Positions 24,942 through 36,010 of a stretch of DNA of 64,000 nt are shown here, one piece after another; position 1 is the stretch's first letter; the number at the start of each line of letters is the position of its first letter. The stretch covers positions 1,922,001 through 1,986,000 of the forward strand of contig JACGCM010002394.1 in NCBI GenBank assembly GCA_014058105.1, read 5' to 3'. This stretch comes from Kingdonia uniflora. Taxonomy: Eukaryota > Streptophyta > Magnoliopsida > Ranunculales > Circaeasteraceae. The translations under genes and the position numbers were made by a program. A model generated the notes under the pieces. The model ran no database searches. It saw nothing but the letters and a program-made list of their open reading frames with translations, and was not told where the DNA came from.

Positions 24942-25229
24942 TCTCTTTATAATAACAGGGCGGTGTTTTTGCCACTTTGGACAAGTCTGTCCTTATGTCT
25001 AGAGATAAAGAAAGGTCGTGATTCGCTGTCGGTGTCTCGAGGAACACACATGGATGGGCAGTTTTGGGTATTTTATTTTTTCAAGCAAAAAGACTAAAAA
25101 ACCAATCCTTTCCTTCCCGACTAAAATCTGCAGAATTCCTCCCCCGAACTCAAAACTTCACATGAAAAAAAAAAACATTTATCTTCCCCAACACAAAAAA
25201 TATCCTTCACATCCCTCTTTTGAACCATA
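24942..25229 (+). mobile_element. Helitron-like 5' end (diverged)
   Basis: Starts TCTCTTTATAATAAC, then GGGCGGTGTTTTT and CTTATGTCTAGAGATAAA. This is the same order as the better 5' ends at 36037 and 38508 (TCTATTATAC..., CGGTGTTTTT, CCATTGTCTC-AGATAAA). The first 16 bases also align with the copia LTR end, so the start is either 24942 or about 24958. No 3' terminus was found for it. Confidence 0.4.
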
Positions 25230-25445
25230 AGTTGTTCAATTAAGGAGGAACCCGTCAGAAGAACTTGAAGCAATGACTCTAAATTTCAACCCTATATTAT
25301 GGGATCTTGCGAAATTTATCAACTTTGATCCCAACTCATCATAGGAGAGATCAAGAATTGGTAGAACATCTGCAGTTGCACAAACAATAGTGAGTTTAAT
25401 GAAAGGAGGGCCTTCATGGCGATTCTGCAATTGCGTGGCTTTGAA
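25230..25445 (-). pseudogene. GRAS-family protein fragment
   Basis: A 64-codon open frame on the minus strand reads QNRHEGPPFIKLTIVCATAD, then LPILDLSYDELGSKLINFAR, and KFRVIASSSSDGF. The pattern (GPP-hydrophobic-x-x-T, D-x-SYDELG-x-KL-x-NFAR, EF-x-VI-x-S-SSDGF) recalls the VHIID/PFYRE side of a GRAS transcription factor, perhaps the SCL32 group. There is no start codon context, and the fragment stops after about 70 residues. It looks like a captured exon piece behind a Helitron-like 5' end. The family assignment is from memory of the pattern and moderate only. Confidence 0.4.
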
Positions 25446-25591
25446 AGTTTGAAATCAATTTAGAGTGGTAATTGGATTTTGAAGTAAAATCCCTAGAGCA
25501 CTCTCTAAGATATCCTTATATCGCTATGTTGATTCTTAATAATGACAGACTTGGGTTTGTTATGGAGAAAAAGCAGATAATGGTGAAGAAA

Positions 25592-25848
25592 CCATGATGT
25601 ACTCTTTCTGCAGATCTCTTGAATTTAATTTCACAATTCATGGAGATGAAGAAGATTGAAGGTAAGGGTCCCTGGTTTGATCTATTAGAGTTTGATAATT
25701 TGGATAAAGAGAAGCAATTTTGGTTTGGTCTATTAATAAATTTGATTCTGAAATCGTAAAGACGAAAAAGAATAAAACACCATCACCATCACCATCACCA
25801 TGGTATGATCTTCCAATGGATCTCTTGCAATTGATATCACAATTGTAG
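25592..25848 (+). pseudogene. F-box-like N-terminus, duplicated remnant
   Basis: Two related stretches resemble the start of plant F-box proteins (W-x-x-LP-x-DLL-x-LIS). The first, around 25592-25640, reads CTLSADLLNLISQF after a TGA where Trp is expected. The second, 25799-25848, reads PWYDLPMDLLQLISQL then a stop. They are joined by an acidic/basic linker and a (CACCAT)4 run (25778-25801) that reads Thr-Pro-Ser-Pro in the same frame. No kelch or DUF295 domain follows. The F-box would recruit a substrate to an SCF ubiquitin ligase; here only the beginning remains. Confidence 0.4.
25778..25801. repeat. (CACCAT)4 microsatellite
   Basis: Four perfect hexamer units inside the F-box-like remnant. 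Confidence 0.95.
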
Positions 25849-25859
25849 GAGTAATTCTA

Positions 25860-26840
25860 GGGAAAGAGGAATGATATTAAATCATCTACCATACCGGCAG
25901 ATCCGTAACATACCGACACCGGTAACCGCACTCCACCAAGGATAACCCCTGAGTACGGCTTTGAGTACCGACATCCCTACGGGGATAGATGGGGGCCGGT
26001 TTTGATTTTACTTATTTCAGTTATACTTGATGTTGTTGTTAAGTTTGATTGGTACTTCTAAGCAAGGTACTTATTGTCCTTCCCTCAATTTCATTTTCCC
26101 CCAATTCTAAATTTGCTGAAACCCTAAAACCCATCCCATCTTTGTAGAATTTAATGTTTTTGATTCGTTGCGGAGCTCCAAAGTTTGTATTGATCTCAAT
26201 CACAAATATAAATCCATACCAATTTATATTTATTGGTATTGATCTCGCTTATTCGGTACTTCAATTTATAACATAATTTTGTTGTTATACACGCAAAATA
26301 AGTTTAGCATCGACCCTCTTGACCGAAACATTCTTAATGTAGCCCTTTCCACGTCTCAAAGCTGTTTTGTAATCTGATTAGAATACGTATTCCAAGACCT
26401 AATCTATCGGGCATCTTTCCTAGCAGATGTATATATATTTAAAAGTGAAAAATAAATATATGAAACACAATTAAGAGGTATATGTCAATGATATTGACGC
26501 CACATTCCTAAGATGGGGTGATTGTGATAGAGTCACATATCTGGTAGAATCCTGCAGGGTGGTAGCATAAAGGGGATTGTCACTTCCGGCGGTAAATAAT
26601 AAGGGGGGGGTACAAACCTCAGTTATTTGGTAGAATATCCACGTTTCCTGTTTCTTAAGTCACCAAATCTTATTTAACAAATTTTACTTATCTTTGATCT
26701 TCTTTATTTAATCTTTATGACTTGGTTATTTCTCTTTGTTTTTTTTTTAATAACGAATTCAATTCAAAACATTCAACTGTTTTTTTTTTAATATACAGTA
26801 TATCATTTTGGTAATGTCTGATCTTTGAAATCAACAATTA
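25860..26840. other. no gene recognised
   Basis: AT-rich with T runs. No supported coding frame. Confidence 0.35.
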
Positions 26841-26841
26841 G

Positions 26842-27240
26842 GCATATAATAACATAAAACAACATTTAGTGTCGACATGGATATGTTAACCTTATGTCCA
26901 GAGACAAAGGGGGGCTACGATGGGTTCTGAGTGCCTCGAGATTGACACGTTGAGGGGTTGTTTTGGAACTTCAAGTTTTAACCCCAAAACCTGAAAAAAC
27001 TTACCCCCGACTCAAAAACCTTTACCTTCATCCTCGACTCAAAACTTTACCTCTTCCAAAACAAAAACAAAAACTGTGTTCTCCTTCAAACAAAACAAAG
27101 CTCTACGATCTCTCTTTCTCTCCCAGCGCTTATGGAGATTCTGGTTTCAAGATGGTTCTCAACCATTCGTGGTGCATAAATTGGTATGGATTTATATTTG
27201 TGGCGCTCTTTTTGGTTTTAGACATTTAATACAAGTACTT
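26842..27240 (+). mobile_element. second Helitron-like 5' region
   Basis: Contains CTTATGTCCAGAGACAAA (26893-26910), followed by GTGCCTCGAG and an A/C-rich stretch with repeated CCCGACTCAAAA and ACTTTACCT. This order matches 24990-25200 (CTTATGTCTAGAGATAAAG, GTGTCTCGAGGAA, ACTCAAAACTTCAC). The terminal TCTATTA is not preserved. It could also be a duplicated promoter/5' UTR segment carried by the same element family. Confidence 0.35.
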
Positions 27241-28074
27241 AAGTCTAGAAAACCATAATGTATAGCTTTGTAACTAAAAAGCGTGTGGCAACATATGAAG
27301 GAACAATCAGGGCAGAGTAGTAAATGCCTAATCAGAGCAGAGGAATTTTATGGTGGTCTCTCTTTAAATGCCTCTATCAGCTTATCCCACAATGGTATGT
27401 TCCATGTTATTTGGCGATAAATGTAGGCATTCCTTTATGGTGAAAAAATTCATTTTATAGACAAAATACCTATACACCTTAGGTTGAAGCAATCTCTTCC
27501 CAAGGTTTTAGTGTCCTTAAACTGTGCAAAGGTTCTTAATAAAACTATGGGAAGGCTTTGGTGATTGAGATGGCAGTATAATAGGTGTTCCTTTATGGTA
27601 TTATATCTTACTTGACGAGTACTCTTTTGTATTGTAATTCTAACATCGGTTCCAGAGGTTAAACTGAAAATATTTTAGGGTATCAAATTGGGTATGTTTA
27701 CCGTATTTGTTGTTGCAATAGTGTGGGATTTATGGTGTGTACAACCTTATGGTTTTGGTGGCCGCAATGGTGCTTATACCATGAGTGGTTAATTTAGAAT
27801 GCTAATGCACACTTTTTAGTTGTCATAATAATAACATCAGTTAAAAAAAATACACTAATCGGTTATAGACTATTACAATCAATGGTGATGATAATGTTAG
27901 TAGGCCGAAGACACGCCAACTGAAATACGATGCAAGAGATGGGTTAAAGAAAGCGTACTCGGCGGAGTAGACACGGGTTTTCACTAGATGCTACGAGACT
28001 CTCCTATGTAGATGATTTTTAAATCAAGTTTTTGTTAAAATTAAGAGTTGGATTTTGATTTGATTTGGTTTAGG

Positions 28075-28497
28075 ATGATGGTAGACCAGGGGCTTCATCA
28101 AAGACAAGTAGACATTGGAGGGATGTTTTCTGGTTGGGACTTTTTATTGTACACTTCATGGGTATGGGGTTGTTTTTTGGTACTTATGGAGATCAATAGG
28201 TTTAAGAAAGTTGATAGGTTTAAGCTTGATCAGTATACCAATAGGTTCATTGATAATCAGGCGGACTTAACCGAGAGATATTGGTTGTTTTACGCTGTTG
28301 CGGGTGGTGTGGGTACTTTTATTGGACGGAGTTGGTTGTTGTTACTTGGGTCTCGAGCGAATCAGATGATGACATTTTCGGTACACATTGTGACTACATA
28401 TCTTGCTGTTATTAGCGTTTTGTGTTTCTGGGGTCCTGGTTTCGCTATTGCCGCTACCGTACAATTTTTGTATGTAGTTTCGGTCTTAGAGAGATAA
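28075..28497 (+). pseudogene. choline transporter-like (CTL) fragment
   Basis: An uninterrupted ~140-codon frame ending at TAA (28495-28497). The C-terminal half reads YAVAGGVGTFIGRSWLLLLG, SRANQMMTFSVHIVTTYLAV and ISVLCFWGPGFAIA, with ATVQFLYVVSVLER. It resembles a membrane segment pair in plant CTL/PNS1-type transporters (LLLLGSRANQMM-x-SVHILTTYLAVISVLCFW...FAIGA-LQFLYVISVIDR). The family moves choline or related solutes at the plasma membrane and trans-Golgi. This piece is only a fraction of the usual 500-700 residues, has no companion exons nearby, and follows a Helitron-like 5' region, so it is most likely a captured exon. The N-terminal half matches less well. Confidence 0.5.
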
Positions 28498-30540
28498 AAT
28501 TACTCTTTCTTTTGTTTTTGTCATTGATAGTCAATTCAGTTGTTCATGTTAATAATGTAAGTACTAAGTATGAATTATTTTTATGATGCGCTTGAGTATT
28601 GGAGTGGACAATGGCTCATTTGGTCTTTTGTCATTATAGATAAGCAAAAACTATTTTGGAGATGGCATTTGAAAACCCTATTCAAAATACATTGTTAATG
28701 AGTGGTAGCAGTTTAGAGGACACGGGCTTTGAGAAAACTCTACCGGATTATCAAAAAAGTATTTGATATATTAGTTTTTGTCTGTAATATCTCACTGTAG
28801 CATAGTATTTCTCATCCACCCTCTTTTTTACCTAACCTTTTGTTTCCTTTTGTTAATTCATGTATGGAAATTAGTCGTTCATCTTTTCCCTTGGATGTAG
28901 GAACGTTCCCCCTAAATTATAATAGTATTCAGTTACTTGATCTTTTTTTTTTCTTCTCATTTTCTTTATCATACCTATTTATTAATCCATTGAAGTGTTG
29001 TTTAGACAAATAAAGATAATGTGAAATGTCTCCACTCTTGAATCAATGGATTCAAGCTAAAGTAGATAGCCTGAACAACTAGAATTATATATGTCCTAAT
29101 ATCTGGAAGTGGGGATACGACTTAAAGAGGTATACATGTGAAGTGGCTCCGGCTCAGTCTGCTTGAACCCCGTTAAATAGGATAAGATGGGAAGACTGAG
29201 GCGGGATAGGGATAAGTTGTTAAGCTCAAGGGGCGACATGAGTGAGAAAAATGAGAATCAATCCACTGAGAGTTTTTTTTTTTGTAGACATGCCATACTC
29301 AAAGATGTCATAAATACCGTATCAGGGGAAACCTTCAAGTGAAATAGTGGCTATGGGGAGTCCCCGTTTGGAGTTGGTTTTGTGTTGTACTGCTTCCTAA
29401 AGAAAAAAATAAGTGGGAGGTTAAAGTCACAGTAGTTACAAAGATTGTATCTTAGTCTATCTATAATTGGAACCTTAGACCTGCCAAGTCCTTGTCGTTA
29501 TTACCTAGCAGTTTCGAGGTCTTTTCGTTCTGGGTCTATTTGACCAAAAGTTGCAACCTATCTAGAGTTATATCACTCAGAATCGGCATATTGCCACACT
29601 CACTTCCAGTTCCTTTCCCATGTGACTTTGACAAGAGATATGTAAAAAACCTGTTTGAAAGTGTGATTCTTCGTGATCTAGAAGATAAATGCACGGTGTG
29701 CAGTATTTTAATCTCTCTATAATTAAGCTCTATGTTGGTTTTTCTTTGTGTGTTTTTTTTTGAAAATTTGGATGAAGATGATATTTGTTTCTTTGAGTTT
29801 ACTGACAAATTACAACGAACTGATGAGTTTCAATAGTGGAGAAGCTCCTATGGAAAAAAAAAACTTAGTACATCTCCTTTGTAGCTTACATTTAATTTCG
29901 TTTTTTAAGATTATTCCATCCTTTTGATTTACAGGGATCACAGTGATCGCATCCTCACCACGACTCCCCCTTTGAGATGACAATAAAGGTAAATACTACA
30001 CATCCTTCAACCTTGCATTCTTTTCAGGATTATCTTATACCATATCGTTAAACTTAAAACCCAAGAATGTATTTGGTAGCAAAAAAGCTAAAATTGTAGT
30101 GTTAGTTAAACTTAGCAAATGGGATCTCTTGCTTTTGGCTGAGATGCGACCTGGAAACCTATATACAGACGAAGTCGCCTATTATACAGGAGTACGAGAA
30201 GCAATGCCCACCCTCGCTGACTTGCTTAATCAAGATTGAGATTGGGGTTCGGTCACAAGCAAACCCTATACTGTAAGGAGATTCGCATAGACTAGAGAAT
30301 CCTTTAATCTTTTGAGCCTATAAGCAAGATGAGTACTTGGCAAAGGAGGTGAGGTTGTTTACTATCGTATAGGACCAGAGTCAAAATCAACAAAAGTGCT
30401 TAGTTAGCCTTTGCTTTGATTAAAAAAGTTTTCTTCCATCCATTTTAATTTTATTTATGAGGAAGGAATGCTATTGCCAGGGCTTCAAGTACATTAAAGC
30501 TTTTAGTATTAAGAGATTTTCTTTGAACTCTTGGACCCTG
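28498..30540. other. no gene recognised
   Basis: A 2-kb stretch with only short frames. One protein-like piece at about 30138-30230 reads EMRPGNLYTDEVAYYTGVRE, unidentified. Confidence 0.3.
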
Positions 30541-30830
30541 CTCTTGGACCTCAACTGCAGGGTTTAGAAAAGGTTCATATTGCGGAGTATCTCTCGTAGA
30601 AGATCCTGCATTGGGATAGAAATAATCTGTACTAGAAACAAATGTTTGCGAATCACCTCCACTTGTAGAAGGACTTTTAGCAACCTAGACTTCTTGAGGT
30701 GTGACTGCCACCTGAGGGACACTCCTACTTTCTTCTACCCTAGTAGGATCAGTTCTGCTCCTTTTGGCAGGCATATGAGGAGGTTGATTAAAATTTGGAT
30801 GCGATGGATCTTCTCGCTCTTTAATTAGCC
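30540..30830 (-). pseudogene. unidentified coding remnant
   Basis: Minus-strand frame with one stop: EDPSHPNFNQPPHMPAKRSR, TDPTRVEESRSVPQVAVTPQ, then STSGGDSQTFVSSTDYFYPN. It is hydrophilic and low-complexity, like the disordered tail of a plant nuclear or transposon-associated protein. The opposite strand is also open (30580-30828), so the call is weak. Confidence 0.3.
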
Positions 30831-31347
30831 TCTTTCGATGCGAGGCTATTGGGCGTATCTTCTCTGGGACTTTCTACTTTGGTGTCATCCTACATAAGAA
30901 ACTCAAATTAGGCACTGAGAAATGCATTGAATCAGTTTAAACACGAAAATTGTTATTGTAAAAAATTGTCGACAATTCTAAAAATCGACAATTAATCATT
31001 GTAAAATTGTCGATGAGAAAAAATAATCGACAAATTTTAACTACAAATTATCAATTTTAGAAGAAACGATAATTTATATTACATTACACAATTATGTTTT
31101 TCAAATAGACAAGTTTGTCATTGTCTCAAAGATAAATAGGGGTTGAGATTTGTGAGAAAGAAGATCGACGGACTAAATTTGTTGAACTCTTTAACTAATC
31201 GGTACTTTGGGCAGATAGCACCTAAAAGGGTGTTTAAGTATTATTGCTGTTTTTTTACTAATATCTCTCCGAACTCTTCGTCTCTCCCAACTCTTCATCT
31301 CTCTTTTTTTAACAAAATGTTTTTTTTATTCAAGGTATATTGTTTAT

Positions 31348-31960
31348 CAGTGGAGAATCATTCATGCTCAAGGTTATTTGATTCAAAGTTCAAGGTATGT
31401 CTTTGTTTCATTTGGGTATTGTTAGATTTTTGTTTTTGTGGGAGTTTTCATTTGGATAGCACATCTGAAAATGGGGTTAGTGTTGAAGTTTTTTCAGTGG
31501 AGAATCCTTCATGCTCAAGGTTATCTGATTCAAAGTTCAAGTCTATTTGATTCAAAGGTATGTCTTTGTTCCATTTAGGTATTGTTAGATTTTTGTTTTT
31601 GTGGGAGTTTTTAGTTGGATATCATGTTTGTGAAAATGGGGTTTGTGGGTTTGAGGTTTGGGGTAACACATACCCTCTATCTCTTCGCCGTAGTTCTATA
31701 ATCACCGTAGTATATTTTTTATTTATGATTGTGCTCAACGGAGATGTTATTGCTGCACTTTTGTTTATATATTGGACAATTGTTAGATTTTTTTTTGTGG
31801 GAGTTTTCAGTTGGATAGCACATCTGAAAATGGGGTTTGTGTTGAAGTTTTTTCAGTGGAGAATCCTTCATGCTCAAGGTTTTTTGATTTAAAGTTCAAG
31901 TCTATTTGATTCAAAGGTATGTCGTTGTTTAATTTGGGTATTGTTAGATTTTTGTTACCT
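31348..31960 (+). repeat. irregular tandem repeat in Helitron A
   Basis: The unit runs CAGTGGAGAATC, TTCATGCTCAAGGTT, GATT-AAAGTTCAAG, GGTATTGTTAGATTTTTGT, GTGGGAGTTTT, GGATAGCACATCTGAAAATG. Copies begin at 31348, 31495 (147 bp later) and 31854, with an interrupting segment at about 31660-31770. Splice-like AAGGTATGTC recurs in each copy (about 31391, 31555, 31914). Confidence 0.8.
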
Positions 31961-32510
31961 TGCCAATAAAGACTGTATGTTTCCAGAAATACTCTTCCCG
32001 TTTTTAAACTGACTATATACGCTATTGGTGAAGATGCCTGATAAGGGTCCTTCGTAATTTTTCTTTTGGTTGTCCAACCTTATTTTGTTTAAGCCGTGTT
32101 ATGTTAATTGCAATTTTACTACTCAATTTTATTGTGGGTATCATGTTTGTCAAAATGGGGTTTGTGGGTTTGGGGTTTGGGTATTGCATAGACAGACAGT
32201 AGCAGAACTTCTTTGTGGTAGAATAGTTGAATAACAACAGTAGCGAGTGAGAGACTGATGGAAGCCCCGGGGACATGCCCGCCAACACCCTAATTATGTT
32301 GGTGTAGAGAGTCGAATAGTTGTTTAAAGTAACATAAATAATAAAATTACCTGAAGGCAAAGATCAAAAATTTTGTTGCTTTCTCTTTGGTAAAGATCAA
32401 AAAAAAATTGTTTTATCTTTGGTTATGTCAATAAATCCGAGAAGCTTTGGATGGATAAAAAAATCATAGATTTGAAGTTGAGAAAATTTTAATCAAAAAT
32501 GAAACATATA

Positions 32511-33110
32511 TTATGTCAGTATCATATAAACGGGAACAATTATTAACATACCTTTAATGGAAGCATTTGGATGTTTGATAATGTTGAAACATTCCGTGTC
32601 GAGTTGTTGTTGAGTGTTATTCTTTATCCTACAGCCCATGCCCATTTTTTCACAATCTGTGCATACTGGGATATGCCAGCTAAATAGTAGAAGAGGAACA
32701 AACGTCGTGTAAGCCTGTCCCTGTAGATGCACATCTGATATGGTCTGAAGTTTTTCGTAAGACTGTAAATCATTACCGATAATTCTTTCGTAGGTTGCAA
32801 AAGCTCGAACATCATACCCAGGCACTCCAAGGCAATCTACTATCCTATTCTTATACTTTCCATTGACGATTATGAACAATTGAAGAACGTCAAACTTGCC
32901 CAGGCATTTTCTTGGTCCTGGTGAAAAGGAGATTTAGAGAAATTGAGGTGTTGTATGAGACGTCGATAAATACAACTATCAAGATCATTAACATCTAGGA
33001 ACTGAGACTCGGATTTAGGGAGGTCCAATGGCTTCTAACTTTGTCTCTATCAAGGCAATAGTTATTTGATTTAATAAATCCAAGCCTGAAATATTCCTTA
33101 TTGCCGGCTT
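32511..33110 (-). pseudogene. WAK/LRK10L-type ectodomain fragment
   Basis: Minus-strand frames encode part of the galacturonan-binding/WAK-associated ectodomain of rust-resistance (LRK10-like) receptor kinases and ATL20-22 RING proteins. The first piece (about 33000-32885) reads DLDSCIYRRLIQHLNFSKSP and ENAWASLTFFNCS, matching DPDNCLP-x-R...NFSLSPF...FTFFNCS. The second (32879-32511) reads GVPGYDVRAFATYE and then HIPVCTDCEKMGMGCRIKN, with TECFNI, the typical C-x-x-CE-x-x-G-x-x-C tail before the membrane segment. Conserved Cys are retained. A stop and a frame change separate the pieces, and no kinase or RING follows. It is probably gene capture by Helitron A. Confidence 0.65.
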
Positions 33111-33600
33111 CTTCATTTGTTTATTTGAAAAATCGCCTATCTCATCTCTTTTGGTGCTCCTTTTGTTCTCCTTAGTAAGAACTGTATATAGCCTTCAAGT
33201 TCTGAAAAAGTTAGGATTCTAGCAATGAAGAAGAACATGTCAGAGAGCTTATCAAGTACCAAAGATGCAGGTATCTATCTTCATCTTCCTCCTCTTCTTC
33301 GGTTGCTTCATGCTCTTCATTTTCTGTATCAAGCAAAAGTAACAGTTTATTAGATCTAATGCGAGGGGGAAGTACGTCACTTAGAAGATTATCAAATCTT
33401 GCAACACATTTCAAGGACTATAGTGGCTCGCCCGTAACAAAACCCATACTTCTATGGGGCAGTAACTCAGATGACTGTGTTTAGAAAAAGCAAAAGCAAA
33501 TTTTTTATCTTCCCCGTGGAGAGACAATAAACCATACGATCTCAATAATGATCGTGGATTAGATGAACGGTTTCTCTTAGGAAAAAAAAGCAAATTTTGA
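33111..33600 (-). pseudogene. unidentified minus-strand frames
   Basis: Open frames at 33593-33411 (basic, Ser/Arg/Leu-rich) and 33414-33211 (with an acidic run EEEEEDEDR) may be captured exon pieces. No family is recognised. Confidence 0.25.
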
Positions 33601-34079
33601 CTAGGAAAAAATCATTTAGAAAATTGCCCAGATTAGGTTTGTGGAGGTTTAAAGAGTTCAGATTCAGGTTGAGATTGGAAAGGTTGAGGGTAATGATCTG
33701 TGGTAGAAAGTATTAGCATACTTTGACATCTATTATACTGTTGAGTGTTGAGATATTTTGGATGCCTGAAATTCAGTCTTATAGCGATATTCTGGATGCC
33801 TTTTAGCAGTATAATCCAAACTCCAAAGGCTCCAATTCCTTCCTGAATTCAATGTTCCAACAGTCAGCAATCATAACAACACTGCCTAAATCCCAATAAC
33901 CATATAAATAACATAAGTCAAAACTTACAATGTATCGCTAAAAGTTGTGCCCTTGGAACATCATGTTCATATAGTCATTTCACTATATTGAACATCTTTA
34001 TTACATCATTTGAAGTTCTAGGTATCATTTGCTAATCCTCAAATACTTATTGGTTATATTGCATTTGTTTTTTGTGCAG

Positions 34080-34218
34080 TTATTTGGGATCCATCTTTTC
34101 TACATTATTGCCGGGAACGATGGCAAAACTAGAGCCTCCTGAAGGATGTAATTTCTTGGATGGCCTTGATATATCATTGTTTCTCTTCAAACCAGCCCCA
34201 CTTTATATACGTGATGAG
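34080..34218 (+). pseudogene. SMC2: SMC2 exon fragment with internal deletion
   Basis: SMC2 is the ATPase subunit of condensin. After an acceptor-like TTTTTGTGCAG (ending 34079), the frame reads [20 protein letters not shown] and [25 protein letters not shown]. It ends at a donor-like GAG|GTACTG (34218/34219). In SMC2 these two stretches flank the ABC signature region: [13 protein letters not shown] lies before it and [19 protein letters not shown] (Walker B) after it. About 30 residues containing the LSGGQ signature are missing, so two exons have been fused or the middle deleted. The Walker B aspartate and glutamate survive (RDEV instead of LDEV). It is inside Helitron A. Confidence 0.75.
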
Positions 34219-34465
34219 GTACTGTTATTTTGTCATTTTCCATCCCAGACATCAAATTATTTCAGATGTATCATGCTAATTTCAAAATTATTGAAATCTT
34301 TGCCAAGGAACATATACACTATATTGACATATATCTTATTTGGATGAATGCTTGATGTACTACTTCAATACTTTTTTTTGGATAACATATGTCAATATAA
34401 GATACTTTTTTATGGATAACATATGCCAATAAGTCTTAAAGTCCATTCAGCTGAAGAACAAGTAG

Positions 34466-34538
34466 CTGTCCAGAAAATGGACGGAACTGCCTTTCTGAAA
34501 ATGGATGGAACTGCTGTCCAGAAAATGGATGGAACTGC
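34466..34538 (+). repeat. three-copy 23-25-bp tandem repeat
   Basis: Units 34466-34490, 34491-34513 and 34514-34538, each containing GAAAATGGA(C/T)GGAACTGC. Related GAAAATGGATAGG recurs at about 34703. Confidence 0.85.
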
Positions 34539-36010
34539 CAGATGCTTACAGTCACAACAACAACTCACATAAAGATGCGCATGAAAGATTTTGAGAACCT
34601 CATCAAAAATGGGGCATAAGGAAGCAATAGACTTACACTAGCAAATTCTTGCTATCCGGAAAAGAAATGCAAAGGCAGTTCTCTCAAGCGCTTATCTCGG
34701 TTCAGAAAATGGATAGGGAAAATTCTGGAGATGCTACCCAACTGATCTGTGCCTCTTATAACTAGTAGAGCTTAAAGCTACAACAACATTACAAAAGCAT
34801 GTTTAGAACCTCAGCAAAACTAAAGCAGAAGGAAGCAACAAGAAGGAGGTGGAGAAGGAAGCAACAAGAAGGAAACAACAAGCAGTTCTCTCAAGCATGT
34901 TCACTTCAGAGATGAGGATTATATCGTGTTTTATTTTAGAGAACAACCGTCTTTTTTTTCACCATTCATATATATATGCATTCCACCTGTAATTCGTGAA
35001 TTTTCAATGATTAAACGAAAAGGCTATAGAGCTTAATTGCGAGCATTTGATTTTGTTTTATTCAAAGGGCTCTTCCAGCTACTTGCAAACTGCTCGGGCA
35101 CTTGACTTCTGCAGGCCTGCACTGTACTTAGGTGAAAGTACCTCTTTTTGATTGGAATCTATATTTGCTTTATTTTCTGGCTTATATATGTACATCGGCT
35201 TCTGGTTATATGCTCTTCGTGTAACATATCCTACTGCAAGATAACGAAGTTTGAAGTACAATGCATTTATGAATCAATTTGTCATAGAATGAAGAATATT
35301 TGAATTTATTTACATGTATAACTCATTGATAGAGGCATGTATACATAAAGAATGAAGAGTCCTTGAAAAAAAATTTGAGGAACTTTCAAAAATAGAATGC
35401 CCAATTGTTTATCTAGATTTTAAGTTTGATTTCAAAAGTAGACCTTCAGTGATTACAACTAGAGAGCACTCTGTTTCTCTGTTATCTTCTTCATTTTTAG
35501 AGAACAATCGTCCTCTTACTGTAACAATTCTCCCTCTTTCTGGGTAACTGGATATGCCACTGCTTGCAGTGCTTTAGCCTTTTTGATGGAGAGGTGTTAA
35601 ATTAAAGAGAATGTACTCTACATGAGTGTATACTTAATAAATGATGTAGTCGAACAGGATCTTCTCATGCTTGTGTAATTCGTAGCCGTAGGACATGCGT
35701 AGATATATCGTATAAGTTAGGTAGATGACTTATGTGGTTTGGACTATCTATAACTCTCCAAGAGATGTCACTTTTCTCCCCTAGCCTCTCCTCGGATATC
35801 CTCTCCATGGATACGATATTCCCTAATCTTGGTGAAGGGTATCAACTACCACTGGGGCAAAAACCCAATGGTATAACGTGACGTGTTCATTGTGACTTCG
35901 TCACGGGTAATACATGTTTTGCATCATTTGCAGTGTGTAATAAATAATAGATATTAGTAATAGCGCCGAAGGCGCGTAAATGAAAATTTTCTATTGCGTT
36001 GACGTTGTTG

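Noticed and set aside
25778..25801. Run that could encode polyhistidine, suggesting vector contamination
   Set aside because: In the frame supported by the F-box-like neighbours it encodes Thr/Pro-Ser repeats, and the flanks are ordinary plant DNA.
31143..31892. Two 110-135-codon plus-strand frames
   Set aside because: They cover the T-rich tandem repeat and change meaning between repeat copies; low complexity, no family.
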